From Demequina sp. NBRC 110051 (GTDB lineage: Bacteria; Actinomycetota; Actinomycetes; Actinomycetales; Demequinaceae): a stretch of DNA of 64,000 nucleotides. Below are positions 36,915 through 45,433 of the stretch, piece after piece. Each line of letters opens with the position of its first letter. The first letter of the stretch is position 1. The notes under the pieces were generated by a model. That model was not told the DNA's origin. It worked only from the letters and a program-made list of their open reading frames with translations, and ran no database searches. A program made the position numbers and the translations under genes. The stretch covers positions 62,001-126,000 of the forward strand of contig NZ_BBRH01000014.1 in the NCBI RefSeq assembly GCF_002090055.1, in the 5' to 3' direction.

Positions 36915-37451
36915 ATGGGATACCCGCGTGGATTGCTGGCCGCCGATGAGGAGGTCGTCGTCGACCGCCACCCGCACTGGAAGGCGCTGTTCTGGCCCGT
37001 CGTGGTGTCGGTCCTCGCGATCGCGGCCGTCATCGCCATCGCCTGGTGGGTGTCGACCACTGAGTGGAGCGACACGACCCGCACGTGGGTGGGCGTGGTG
37101 ACGGGCGCTCTGTTCGCCATCCTCGTGGGCTGGCTGGCCGTCGCGCCGTGGATTCGCTGGCGCACCACCCACTTCGTCGTCACCGACAGGCGCGTCATCT
37201 ACCGCACAGGTGTCTTCACCAAGAGCGGCATCGACATCCCGCTGCAGCGCGTCAACACCGTCCAATTCCGTCACGGCCTGATCGACAGGCTGTTTCGCAC
37301 CGGCACGCTCATCATCGAGTCAGCCTCCGATGACCCCCTCGAGTTCGACGACATCCCGGACGTCGAGAAGGTCCATGCACTGCTGTACAACGAGGTCTTC
37401 GACTCCCTCGACGGCGACAACGACCCCACGCCGGGACCGTCCGCCACCTAG
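36915..37451 (+). CDS. PH-domain (bPH2-type) membrane protein
   Basis: 178 aa from ATG 36915. Two transmembrane helices (about 28-50 and 60-85) precede a bacterial PH domain (about 88-165; WRTTHFVVTDRRVIYRTGVFTKSGIDIPLQRVNTVQF). Function is unknown; the family is often annotated as YdbS/YdbT-like. A TACAGT at 36902-36907 ends seven bases before the ATG, so the message is probably leaderless and the GTG at 36906 inside that hexamer is not the start. Confidence 0.88.
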   Translation: MGYPRGLLAADEEVVVDRHPHWKALFWPVVVSVLAIAAVIAIAWWVSTTEWSDTTRTWVGVVTGALFAILVGWLAVAPWIRWRTTHFVVTDRRVIYRTGVFTKSGIDIPLQRVNTVQFRHGLIDRLFRTGTLIIESASDDPLEFDDIPDVEKVHALLYNEVFDSLDGDNDPTPGPSAT

Positions 37452-37460
37452 CCACCTAGC

Positions 37461-37534
37461 CGCCTCGCGGACGAGCCTCACGGCCGAGGGCGTGCGGCCG
37501 CGAAATGCCCGCAACACGGGCGTCGAGCGAGGCG
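37461..37534 (+). terminator. Nested inverted repeats after the PH-domain gene
   Basis: CGCCTCGC (37461-37468) pairs with GCGAGGCG (37527-37534); inside lies GCCC-N7-GGGC (37507-37521) and a GGCCG/CGGCC pair around 37482-37499. The set fills most of the 119-bp gap before moaB. It may be a multi-branched terminator; I do not recognise a riboswitch. Confidence 0.35.
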
Positions 37535-37570
37535 CCTAGACTGGCCCGCACCCCGACGTTTGGAGGGCCG

Positions 37571-38068
37571 ATGCCTCACGACCTTACGGGCGTGACGGTC
37601 GCCGTGATCACGGTGTCCGACCGCCGCAGCGCGGGCGCCGCGACCGATACCGCGGGCCCCGCCATCGCCGCCATTGTGCGCGACGCCGGCGCCGCGGTTG
37701 TCGCGACGGTGGTGCCCGACGGCGTCGCGTCCGTCCGCGACGCGATCCTCGATGCCCGCACCGACGGCGCCCGGGTCATCATCACCACCGGAGGCACAGG
37801 TGTCGCTCCGCGCGACCTCACCCCCGAGGCCACCGCGGGAGTGCTCGAGCGCGAGATCCCCGGCATCCCCGAGATGCTGCGTCGCGAGGGCGCCGCATCC
37901 ACGCCGATGGCGGCCGTCAGCCGCGGCCTCGCGGGCGTGACCGCGGGGCCCGACCGCGCGCTCGTCATCAACCTTCCGGGTTCGGAGGGCGCCGCCCGCG
38001 ACGGCGCCACCGCCCTGATGCCGATCCTCGGCCACCTGGTGGGCCAACTCGATGGGCGCGACCATTGA
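37571..38068 (+). CDS. moaB: Molybdenum cofactor biosynthesis protein MoaB/MogA type
   Basis: 165 aa from ATG 37571, with GGAGGG upstream. The MoCF_biosynth domain has TVSDRRSAGAATDTAGP, the ITTGGTGVAPRDLTPEAT molybdopterin-adenylation motif and NLPGSEGAARD. It adenylates molybdopterin before metal insertion. MoaB and MogA are hard to separate by sequence; no other mogA is in the window, so it may supply MogA activity. First gene of moaB-moaE-moaA. Confidence 0.92.
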   Translation: MPHDLTGVTVAVITVSDRRSAGAATDTAGPAIAAIVRDAGAAVVATVVPDGVASVRDAILDARTDGARVIITTGGTGVAPRDLTPEATAGVLEREIPGIPEMLRREGAASTPMAAVSRGLAGVTAGPDRALVINLPGSEGAARDGATALMPILGHLVGQLDGRDH

Positions 38069-38478
38069 TCGCGCGCATCACGGCCCAGCCGCTCGACCTC
38101 ATGGCGCACATCGCGGCGGTCAGTACCAGCGCCGATGGCGCCGTGGCGACCTTCGTAGGCCTGGTGCGCGACCACGACCCCTCGGTCGAGGGCGAAGTCG
38201 TCGCGCTCGACTATTCGGCGCACCCCGACGCCGAATCCGTGCTCTCCGCCATCGCGTCCGCCATCACCGCGGAGGGTGATGTGCGAGCGGCGGTCAGCCA
38301 CCGCATCGGCCACTGTGACGTCGGTGAGGCCGCCATCGTGGCGGCGGTGTCCTCCGCCCACCGGGCACGCGCCTTCGAGGCCTGCCGCGAGCTCGTCGAG
38401 CGAGTGAAGGCCGAGGCCCCCATCTGGAAGCGCGAGATCCTCGCGGATGGCACACACACGTGGGTGGGGATGTCATGA
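38065..38478 (+). CDS. moaE: Molybdopterin synthase catalytic subunit MoaE
   Basis: 137 aa from TTG 38065, which overlaps the moaB stop (TTGA); the downstream ATG 38101 would cut off the conserved N-terminal strand. VATFVGLVRDHDP, SHRIGHCDVGEAAIVAAVSSAHR and VKAEAPIWKRE (with the catalytic lysines) are the family motifs. It transfers sulfur from MoaD thiocarboxylate to cyclic pyranopterin. MoaD is encoded on the converging operon at 42698. Confidence 0.95.
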   Translation: MIARITAQPLDLMAHIAAVSTSADGAVATFVGLVRDHDPSVEGEVVALDYSAHPDAESVLSAIASAITAEGDVRAAVSHRIGHCDVGEAAIVAAVSSAHRARAFEACRELVERVKAEAPIWKREILADGTHTWVGMS

Positions 38479-39476
38479 CGCACGCCGGACTGATCGATCG
38501 CTTTGGACGCGTCCACCGCGACCTCAGGATCTCGCTCACCGATCGGTGCTCGCTCAGGTGCACCTACTGCATGCCGGCCGACGGGGTGCCGTGGCTGCAG
38601 CGCGACACCATGCTCAGCACCGACGAGCTGGTGCGGGTCGCGCGCGTGGCCGTCGAGATGGGCATCGAGGAAATCCGGCTCACCGGCGGCGAGCCCCTTC
38701 TGCGCGCCGACGTGGTCGATGTGGTCGACCGGCTCGCGCACCTCGACGGTCCGGCCGGGCACCCCGAGATCTCGCTCACCACGAACGCGTTGCGCCTGCC
38801 GCAGCTCGCCTCGCAGCTGGTCGACGCGGGCCTCACGCGCGTCAACGTGTCTCTCGACACGCTGCGGCGGGACCGGTTCATCGAACTAACCCGCCGTGAC
38901 AAGCTCGTCGAGACCCTTGCGGGCATCGCGGCGGCCGAGGCCGCCGGGCTCGCCCCGATCAAGATCAACGCCGTCGCGATGCGCGGCGTCAACGACGACG
39001 AGGTCGTAGACCTCACGCAGTTCTGCGTGGACCACGGCTACCAGATGCGCTTCATCGAGCAGATGCCGCTCGACGGCGGGCACACGTGGGACCGCCATCA
39101 GATGGTCACCGGGGAGGAGATCCTCGCGGCGCTGCGAGCGCGCTGGACCCTCACCGAGCGCGACGATCGGGGCGCCGCTCCCGCCCAGGTGTGGGACATC
39201 GCGGGGACTGACGCCTCGGTGGGAGTCATCGCGTCCGTGACCGCGCCGTTTTGCGGAACGTGCGACCGGGTCCGGCTCACGGCCGACGGACAGCTCCGGG
39301 CATGCCTGTTCGCGCGCGAGGAATCCGACCTCCGAGGGCTCCTTCGCGGGGGCTGCACCGACGAGGTCCTTGCGGACGCGATCGCCGCGAACCTGCGACT
39401 GAAGAAGCCCGGCCACGACATCGACGATCCTGGCTTCCTGCAGCCGGACCGGCCGATGAGCGCGATCGGCGGCTGA
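38475..39476 (+). CDS. moaA: GTP 3',8-cyclase MoaA
   Basis: 333 aa from ATG 38475, overlapping the moaE stop (ATGA). The radical SAM cluster Cys25, Cys29 and Cys32 lies in CSLRCTYC, and the second cluster is in CGTCDRVRLTADGQLRACLF. It ends in IGG, the Gly-Gly tail needed for MoaC-coupled activity. It starts molybdopterin synthesis from GTP with MoaC (43778-44248). Confidence 0.97.
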   Translation: MTHAGLIDRFGRVHRDLRISLTDRCSLRCTYCMPADGVPWLQRDTMLSTDELVRVARVAVEMGIEEIRLTGGEPLLRADVVDVVDRLAHLDGPAGHPEISLTTNALRLPQLASQLVDAGLTRVNVSLDTLRRDRFIELTRRDKLVETLAGIAAAEAAGLAPIKINAVAMRGVNDDEVVDLTQFCVDHGYQMRFIEQMPLDGGHTWDRHQMVTGEEILAALRARWTLTERDDRGAAPAQVWDIAGTDASVGVIASVTAPFCGTCDRVRLTADGQLRACLFAREESDLRGLLRGGCTDEVLADAIAANLRLKKPGHDIDDPGFLQPDRPMSAIGG

Positions 39477-39584
39477 GCGCCGCCCCTTCCCCGTGGTGGC
39501 GCAGACGGGGACATTACCGCCACGCAATCCGCTTTCGTGGCACACATGAGGACATCTGCGCCTGTGGTGGGCGGGGTTTCCGGC

Positions 39585-39614
39585 TTGTTTCACACGCAGA
39601 TGCGGCACTAGCGT
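39585..39614 (+). promoter_or_regulatory. Promoter of the HTH-TOBE / modABC operon
   Basis: TTGTTT at 39585-39590, an 18-base spacer, then TAGCGT at 39609-39614, ending seven bases before the ATG at 39622; the message is probably leaderless. TGTTTCACAC (39586-39595) overlaps the -35 hexamer and is identical to half of the dyad upstream of narK (minus strand 57322-57313). Confidence 0.5.
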
Positions 39615-39621
39615 CGCTCTC

Positions 39622-40035
39622 ATGCCGCATCTGCGAATCAGTGAAGCCGCGTCCCTTCTCGGCGTCTCGGACGACACTGTGCGTCGATGGATCGATGCGG
39701 CCGGGGTCGCCACCGTCAAGGACGGCGCGGGACGACTCCTCGTCGACGGCGTGGACGTCGCCAGCTACGCCAGCCAACGCGCCGCGGAGCACACCACGAG
39801 CCGTGACGACGCCAGCGTCTCCCGCTCGGCCCGCAACCAGTTCGTCGGCATCGTCACGCGCGTGGTGGCGGACACCGTCATGGCCCAGGTGGAGTTGCAA
39901 TGCGGCCCCCACCGCGTGGTCTCGCTCATGAGCACCGAGGCCGTACAGGACCTGGGCCTCGAGCCCGGCGTCGTCGCCACCGCCGTCGTGAAGGCCACCA
40001 CCGTGATCGTCGAGCGCCCGCGAGGTGCGGCATGA
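39622..40035 (+). CDS. HTH-TOBE molybdate-responsive regulator / molybdopterin-binding protein
   Basis: 137 aa. An excisionase/MerR-like helix-turn-helix (3-40, ISEAASLLGVSDDTVRRWIDAAG) is fused to a TOBE/MOP domain (about 70-133, NQFVGIVTRVVADTVMAQVELQCG). MOP domains bind molybdate, so this is a small one-component molybdate sensor, common in actinobacteria in front of modABC. Its stop overlaps modA (ATGA). It probably controls the mod operon and perhaps the nitrate operon. Confidence 0.9.
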   Translation: MPHLRISEAASLLGVSDDTVRRWIDAAGVATVKDGAGRLLVDGVDVASYASQRAAEHTTSRDDASVSRSARNQFVGIVTRVVADTVMAQVELQCGPHRVVSLMSTEAVQDLGLEPGVVATAVVKATTVIVERPRGAA

Positions 40036-40850
40036 CTCGCGTGTTGAAGCACCCGCACGGCTCGCGCATGCGTGCACGCGCGAGCGCGTGTGTGCGGGCA
40101 CTCGTGCGCGGGAGCGTCGCCATGCTCGCGCTCGCGGCGGCGGGATGCGCGGTCGACGACACCAGCGACGACGTGCTTATCGTGCACGCCGCCGCCTCGC
40201 TCACGGACGTGATGGACGTCATCGCCGCGGACTTCGAGGCCAACAACCCCGGCGTCGACGTGCAGATCAATGTGGGCGGCTCCTCCGCCCTCGCCTCCCA
40301 GATCGTGGAGGGTGCACCGGGGGACGTCTTTGCCTCGGCCGACCTCGCCCAGATGGGTGTCGTGCACGACGCCGGGCTCGCTCCACACCCCCTGGCCTTC
40401 GCGACAAACACCCTCACCATCGCGGTGGCGCCCGGCAATCCCCGTGGCTTCGCCGGGCTGGCTGACCTCACCGATCCCTCGCTCGACGTGGTGGTCTGTG
40501 CCGCTCCGGTTCCCTGCGGCGAGGTCGCGCTCGCCGTGGAGAAGGCCGCGGGCGTGGACATTCAACCCGTGAGCGAAGAGCTGTCGGTGACGGAGGTTCT
40601 CGCCAAGGTCACCTCGGGCCAGGCCGATCCCGGACTCGTCTACGTCACCGACATCGCCAGGTCGAAAGGTGAAGCCGAGGAGGTCCCGCTCGGCGGCGAC
40701 GAGTCCGTCGCGATCGCCGCGGGCACCCAATATCCGATCGCCTCTCTCACCACCGCCACCGATCCCATCGTGGCCGATGCGTTCGTGGGCTTCGTCCTAT
40801 CCGACAGCGGGCAGAGCGCGCTGGAGAACGCGGGATTCGGCTCCCCATGA
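40032..40850 (+). CDS. modA: Molybdate ABC transporter substrate-binding lipoprotein
   Basis: 272 aa from ATG 40032. A long basic n-region, a hydrophobic stretch and the lipobox ALAAAGC (Cys about 37) make it a lipoprotein. The mature part [21 protein letters not shown] and [26 protein letters not shown] is the ModA binding fold. It captures molybdate outside the membrane and overlaps modB by 4 nt. Confidence 0.95.
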   Translation: MTRVLKHPHGSRMRARASACVRALVRGSVAMLALAAAGCAVDDTSDDVLIVHAAASLTDVMDVIAADFEANNPGVDVQINVGGSSALASQIVEGAPGDVFASADLAQMGVVHDAGLAPHPLAFATNTLTIAVAPGNPRGFAGLADLTDPSLDVVVCAAPVPCGEVALAVEKAAGVDIQPVSEELSVTEVLAKVTSGQADPGLVYVTDIARSKGEAEEVPLGGDESVAIAAGTQYPIASLTTATDPIVADAFVGFVLSDSGQSALENAGFGSP

Positions 40851-41698
40851 CCTCGACGATGCCGACAGCCCCCGCGCCTACCCTGGAGGGCACGCCCTTC
40901 GCGCCGCGCTGGTTGGCCGTGCCCGCCATCGCCGGCGCGGCCCTGATTGTGCTGCCGCTGATCGGCCTGGCTACCAGGGTCGAGTGGGCGCAGTTCCCCG
41001 CGCTCGTGACGAGCGATGCGGCGCTTGCGGCGCTCGCACTCTCAGCGCGCACCGTCGCCTGGTCCACGGCGCTCGTGGTCATCCTCGGGGTCCCGCTCGC
41101 CGTCATGCTGGCGCGGCTCGAGTTTCGCGGCATGGACGTGGTGCGCACCGTCATCCTCGCTCCCCTGGTACTCCCCCCGGTCGTGGGGGGCCTGGGGCTG
41201 CTCTACGCGTTCGGGCGCACGGGGCTCATCGGCGAGCGCCTCACACTCCTCGGCATCGACATCGCGTTCACCACCACGGCGGTGGTGCTCGCGCAAACCT
41301 TCGTCGCCCTGCCCTTCCTGGTGTTCAGCCTCGAGGGGGCGCTGCGTGCCGACGGCACGCGCTTCGAGGCCGTCGCCGCGACCCTGGGCGCCGGCCCCTG
41401 GACCACGCTCACACGGGTGACCTTGCGCCGCGTGTGGCCCGCACTCGTCGCAGGCACGGTGCTCGCCGCCGCGCGGGCACTCGGCGAGTTTGGCGCGACG
41501 CTCACCTTCGCGGGCTCGCTCCAGGGCGTCACGCGAACCGTGCCCCTCGAGATCTACCTCCAGCGCGAGGCCGATGCCGATGCCGCCGTGGCGCTGTCCC
41601 TCGTCCTTGTGGTGGTGGCGCTCGTGGTGGTCGCCCTCGCATACGGAGGCGCGACGCGCGTCGCCCGCGCGCGGGTGGCGAGCGGACGGTCGTCATGA
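40847..41698 (+). CDS. modB: Molybdate ABC transporter permease
   Basis: 283 aa with six predicted helices. The cytoplasmic EAA loop [31 protein letters not shown] is where ModC docks. [25 protein letters not shown] is typical of ModB. It forms the membrane channel for molybdate. Confidence 0.96.
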   Translation: MTSTMPTAPAPTLEGTPFAPRWLAVPAIAGAALIVLPLIGLATRVEWAQFPALVTSDAALAALALSARTVAWSTALVVILGVPLAVMLARLEFRGMDVVRTVILAPLVLPPVVGGLGLLYAFGRTGLIGERLTLLGIDIAFTTTAVVLAQTFVALPFLVFSLEGALRADGTRFEAVAATLGAGPWTTLTRVTLRRVWPALVAGTVLAAARALGEFGATLTFAGSLQGVTRTVPLEIYLQREADADAAVALSLVLVVVALVVVALAYGGATRVARARVASGRSS

Positions 41699-41711
41699 AT
41701 GGAAGCACACC

Positions 41712-42701
41712 GTGAGGCTCGACTGTTCCGCGTCCGTGCCCGAGCGCGCCGTCGCGGCGCGCATCACGGTGGAGTCCGGGCGCACGCTCGCCCTCCTTGG
41801 CCCCAACGGCTCGGGCAAGTCCACCATGCTCGAGGTCGCGGCGGGACTGCTGCGCCCCGCCGACGCCCATGTCACCCTCGGCGGCGCCGACCGTGTGCTC
41901 TGCCAGGACGCCACCGCCTGGCTGCCCCCACACCGCCGCCCGGTGACGCTCCTCACCCAAGACCCCAGCCTCTTCGCGGGGATGTCGGTGCTCGACAACG
42001 TCGCGTTCGGGCCGCGCGCCGCGGGCCACGGCAAGCGCGCGTCACGCGAGGTCGCACGCGACTGGCTCGACCGAGTGGGCGCCGCCGACATAGCCAACGC
42101 ACACGCGTCCACCCTCTCCGGTGGCCAGGCCCAGCGCGTGGCCTTGGCGCGCGCGCTGGCCACGCGACCCGCGGTATTGCTCCTCGACGAGCCCTTCGCC
42201 GCGCTCGACGTGGACGCCGCCGGGCACATGCGCACGCTCCTGTCGACCGTGCTGGCTGACCTCACCGTGGTGATGAGCACCCACGATGTACTGGACGCGG
42301 CGATGCTCGCGGACGACGTGGTCGTCATGCATGACGGTGCCGTCGCGGAGCGCGGGACCCGTGCGGAGGTCCTCGGCCGGCCTCGTCACTCATTCACGGC
42401 GCGGCTCGTGGGACGCGGGCTTGTGCGCGTGGACGCGTCGACGTGGACCGCGCCGCGCCCGTCGCAGGTCTCACTGCGCCTGGCGGCGGATCTACCCGAG
42501 TCCTCGACGGCGGAAGACACGTGGCACGGGACGGTGGCGCGGGTCGAAGGCCATGACGACGTCGCCCGAGTCTGGGTCGACACCGACGCCGGCGATCTCG
42601 TTGCCGACGTCGACCCGCTCATCATCGATCGGCGCATTCTCACCCCTGGCGCTGCCGTGGCGTGCACGGTCGCGAGCGACGTCGAGACCTATCCCGCCTA
42701 G
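41712..42701 (+). CDS. modC: Molybdate ABC transporter ATP-binding protein
   Basis: 329 aa from GTG 41712, with GGAAG upstream; 13 nt after modB. Walker A GPNGSGKST, signature LSGGQAQRVALARAL, Walker B LLLDEPFAALD and the His switch MSTHD are intact. The C-terminal part (about 250-329) contains a degenerate TOBE-type domain. It powers molybdate import. Its TAG shares the CTAG tetranucleotide with the convergent moaD stop. Confidence 0.95.
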   Translation: MRLDCSASVPERAVAARITVESGRTLALLGPNGSGKSTMLEVAAGLLRPADAHVTLGGADRVLCQDATAWLPPHRRPVTLLTQDPSLFAGMSVLDNVAFGPRAAGHGKRASREVARDWLDRVGAADIANAHASTLSGGQAQRVALARALATRPAVLLLDEPFAALDVDAAGHMRTLLSTVLADLTVVMSTHDVLDAAMLADDVVVMHDGAVAERGTRAEVLGRPRHSFTARLVGRGLVRVDASTWTAPRPSQVSLRLAADLPESSTAEDTWHGTVARVEGHDDVARVWVDTDAGDLVADVDPLIIDRRILTPGAAVACTVASDVETYPA

Positions 42702-42937
42702 CCTCCGGCAAACGGCGGCAGCACGTCCACGAGCGCCTCGGGTCCGACCGCCGCGTCGTCGTCCGCGCGCACGCGGTCGACCACGATCGAACACCGTCGC
42801 AACACGCGGTCGAGGTCGTCGCCGAAGAGTTCCGCGAGGCGAGCACGCAGCTCCCCCACCGTCGCGGCGCCGCTCACCGCAGCTTCGTCGACTCCGGCGG
42901 CCTCGGCAGCCGCCGCAAAGAAGCGCACACGCGCCAT
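42698..42937 (-). CDS. moaD: MoaD/ThiS-family sulfur carrier
   Basis: 79 aa from ATG 42937, the start that gives MARVRFFAAAAEAAG; it overlaps the DUF6457 stop by one base (TGATG). A ubiquitin-like fold ending in VLPPFAGG; the Gly-Gly tail is adenylated and converted to a thiocarboxylate used by MoaE. Last gene of the 14-gene nitrate/Moco chain. Confidence 0.93.
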   Translation of the reverse strand: MARVRFFAAAAEAAGVDEAAVSGAATVGELRARLAELFGDDLDRVLRRCSIVVDRVRADDDAAVGPEALVDVLPPFAGG

Positions 42938-43224
42938 CAGCCGGGCATCTCCTCGGTCCAACTGCGGGCCAGACCAGCCGCCGTCGCCACCGCGTTCTCG
43001 AACGCCTCTTGCGCGGCACCCTCGTCAAAGCCCTCCTCGCCCATGGCGGCCTGACCGACGGCGTAGCCGACGAGGAAGGTGGTCAGCGGCGCGCTGGGAC
43101 GCGCGACCGCATGCGCGGCCTCACGCGCGACGTCGAGCAGCGCCTGTACATCCACCACCGCGGTGTCGATGCCGAGTTCCCCCGCGAGCGCCTCGACCCA
43201 GCCGTCCAGTTGCGTGTCCGTCAT
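42937..43224 (-). CDS. DUF6457 domain protein
   Basis: 95 aa, helical and acidic: LDGWVEALAGELGIDTAVVDVQALLDVAREAAHAVARP and TTFLVGYAVG match DUF6457. The family is found in actinobacteria beside or fused to mobA. Here it lies between mobA and moaD with 4-nt and 1-nt overlaps, so a role in molybdenum cofactor maturation is likely but unproved. Confidence 0.85.
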   Translation of the reverse strand: MTDTQLDGWVEALAGELGIDTAVVDVQALLDVAREAAHAVARPSAPLTTFLVGYAVGQAAMGEEGFDEGAAQEAFENAVATAAGLARSWTEEMPG

Positions 43225-43781
43225 GACAGTTCCTTCCGCAGACGTTCCACATCATCCCAAGTATCCGCGTCGAGCGCCGCGCGGCCCACCGCAATGGGCG
43301 TCATCGTGAGCGTTGCCGTGAGCGCCCGCATGGGAGCGTTCACCACCGAGTCGAGCGCGTCGAGCGCCCCGGCCAAGGCGTCGCGGCGATAGACGGCGAG
43401 GAGCGGCTGCTCGCGTCCCTCCTGGTCGACGGCCCACGCGCCGTCGGCGCCACCGCCGGCCAGCAGTTCCCCCACGGCCTCCGCCGCGAAGGGCATGTCG
43501 CACGCGAGCACCAGCACCCGATCGGCGGGCGGCGACGGCAGCGCCGCAAGTCCCGCCGCAATCGCGGCGACCGGACCGGCAAACGGCGGTTCCTCGCGAG
43601 CGGTGAGCATGTCCTCGGGAATTCCATCCCGCGCTCCCACCACCACGGTGGCGCGGGCCGACGACGCTGCGGCGAGGGTGCGCGCCAACAGAGTCCGTCC
43701 GCCCAGCGTCAGCGCGCCCTTGTCTGCTCCGCCCAGGCGCGACCCGCGCCCACCGGTGAGCACGATGGCGTCGACCGTCAT
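43221..43781 (-). CDS. mobA: Molybdenum cofactor guanylyltransferase MobA
   Basis: 186 aa from ATG 43781, overlapping the moaC stop (ATGA). The nucleotidyltransferase motif LTGGRGSRLGGADKGAL and the VLACDMPF metal site are conserved. It attaches GMP to Mo-molybdopterin to make the bis-MGD form that NasA (53599-55773) requires. Confidence 0.94.
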   Translation of the reverse strand: MTVDAIVLTGGRGSRLGGADKGALTLGGRTLLARTLAAASSARATVVVGARDGIPEDMLTAREEPPFAGPVAAIAAGLAALPSPPADRVLVLACDMPFAAEAVGELLAGGGADGAWAVDQEGREQPLLAVYRRDALAGALDALDSVVNAPMRALTATLTMTPIAVGRAALDADTWDDVERLRKELS

Positions 43782-44248
43782 GGCCGCACCCAGTCCCCCG
43801 ACTTCCCGCCACGCTTGGACAACAGCCGGACGTCGCGAATGGCGGTGGCCTTGTCGAGCCCCTTGACCATGTCGACCACGTTCAGCGCCGCGACCGATGC
43901 CGCGGTGAGCGCCTCCATCTCGACCCCGGTGCGGTCGGCGGTGCGGCACGTGACCTCGATGCGCACCCCCTCGTCGTCGATCTCGGCGTCGAGCGAGACC
44001 CCGTGAACCCCAATGATGTGCGCGAGCGGCAGCAGCTCCGGCGTGCGCTTCGCGGCGGCGATGCCCGCGACGCGCGCCACGGCAAGCACATCGCCCTTGG
44101 GCACCGTGCCGTCACGCAGCGCCGCGACCACCGCAGGCGAGCACGCCACAAAGGCCTCGGCGGTGGCCGCTCGCACGGTGGGCTCTTTGTGGGTCACGTC
44201 CACCATGCGCGCATGGCCGCTGGCATCGAGGTGGGTGAACTCGCTCAC
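43778..44248 (-). CDS. moaC: Cyclic pyranopterin monophosphate synthase MoaC
   Basis: 156 aa. MVDVTHKEPTVRAATAEAF, LPLAHIIGVHGV, RTGVEMEALTAASVAALNVVDMVKGLDK and the terminal RLLSKRGGKSGDW are family signatures including the active-site lysine. It works with MoaA in the first step of the pathway. Overlaps moeA and mobA. Confidence 0.97.
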   Translation of the reverse strand: MSEFTHLDASGHARMVDVTHKEPTVRAATAEAFVACSPAVVAALRDGTVPKGDVLAVARVAGIAAAKRTPELLPLAHIIGVHGVSLDAEIDDEGVRIEVTCRTADRTGVEMEALTAASVAALNVVDMVKGLDKATAIRDVRLLSKRGGKSGDWVRP

Positions 44249-45432
44249 GTCAGGATCTCCAGGTGGCTCATCATGAAGCCCACGCTATCGCCGGGAAGAA
44301 CCTCGTCGACATCGGCGGGCACCACGGCGAGCACTCGACCCTTCGCCAAGGATGCGACCAGGTGAGACTGCGAGCCGCGCGCCGTCGCGGGACGCACCGT
44401 CCCATTGGGCTCGACCACGGCAGGCACAAATTGGGTGCGCCCGCGCGGGCTGCGCCATCCCACGGCGGCGATCGCGCTGGTCATGGACGGCTCGGGCGCG
44501 ACCAGCATCGAGCGCAACATCGCGCCCACCACCACCTCGAAGGTCACCGCCACGGAGACAGGGTTGCCCGGCAGGCACGCGATCGGGATGCCGCGGTAGG
44601 TTCCCAGTCCTTGAGGCTTGCCCGGCTGCATGGCCACCGCATGGAAGCCCACTCCGCGCTCGGCCAGCGCGGCCTTCACCGGGTCATACGCCCCGACGGA
44701 CGCACCGCCTGCGGTCACGATCAGGTCCGCGTCCACACCATCCAAGGACTCGAGCACGGACGCGGCGGTGTCTCCGGCGCGAGGCAGCACGAGCGGCACT
44801 CCGCCCACGCCCAGCACCATCGCGGCCAGCAGCGTGGTGTTGGAGTCGACGATCTGCCCAGGTCCCGGCTCGGTGCCGGGGTCGACGAGTTCGTCGCCGG
44901 TGGTGAGGATCGCGATCCTCGGCGCACGGCGCACCGCAACCGACGCGACCCCGGCGGAGGCCGCCGCCGACAGCTGCCATGACCCCAACTGGACCCCCGC
45001 GGGCACCACCACGTCGCCGGCGCTCACGTCCTCGCCGCGACGGCGGATATGAGCACCCACCACGGGCGCCACATCGATCCGCACCTGCTCCACACCGCCA
45101 TCGGTGTTCTCGACGGGCACGACGGCATCGGCCCCGGCAGGCACGGGAGCGCCGGTCATGATGCGTGCGGCCGCGCCCGGCGCCACGGGCGCAGGCAGGC
45201 CCGAGCCGGCCGGGATATCCGCGGTGACGGTCAGAACGGACCCAGCAACGGCATCGGCCGCCCTGACGGCGTAGCCGTCCATGGCCGAGTTGTCGAACGG
45301 TGGTCCGTCGAGCGTGGCGACCACGTCGCGGGCGAGCACGCGGTTCATGCCCTCGATCAGTGGCACGGTTTCGATGGCGAGCGGCGACACCAGAGACACC
45401 GCCTCGGCGAGATGCTCGCTGAGCAGCCTCAT
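44245..45432 (-). CDS. moeA: Molybdopterin molybdotransferase MoeA
   Basis: 395 aa from ATG 45432. An N-terminal MoeA_N domain (PPFDNSAMDGYAVRAAD, the substrate loop), the central MoCF_biosynth domain (TTGDELVDPG, TAGGASVGAYDPVK) and a C-terminal MoeA_C domain are all present. It inserts molybdate into adenylated molybdopterin. Starts 1 nt after the moeB-like stop. Confidence 0.96.
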   Translation of the reverse strand: MRLLSEHLAEAVSLVSPLAIETVPLIEGMNRVLARDVVATLDGPPFDNSAMDGYAVRAADAVAGSVLTVTADIPAGSGLPAPVAPGAAARIMTGAPVPAGADAVVPVENTDGGVEQVRIDVAPVVGAHIRRRGEDVSAGDVVVPAGVQLGSWQLSAAASAGVASVAVRRAPRIAILTTGDELVDPGTEPGPGQIVDSNTTLLAAMVLGVGGVPLVLPRAGDTAASVLESLDGVDADLIVTAGGASVGAYDPVKAALAERGVGFHAVAMQPGKPQGLGTYRGIPIACLPGNPVSVAVTFEVVVGAMLRSMLVAPEPSMTSAIAAVGWRSPRGRTQFVPAVVEPNGTVRPATARGSQSHLVASLAKGRVLAVVPADVDEVLPGDSVGFMMSHLEILT

Positions 45433-45433
45433 G

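Noticed and set aside
37461..37570. Molybdenum-cofactor riboswitch before moaB
   Set aside because: There are inverted repeats, but I cannot match the conserved Moco RNA core, and they lie closer to the PH-gene stop, which fits a terminator better.
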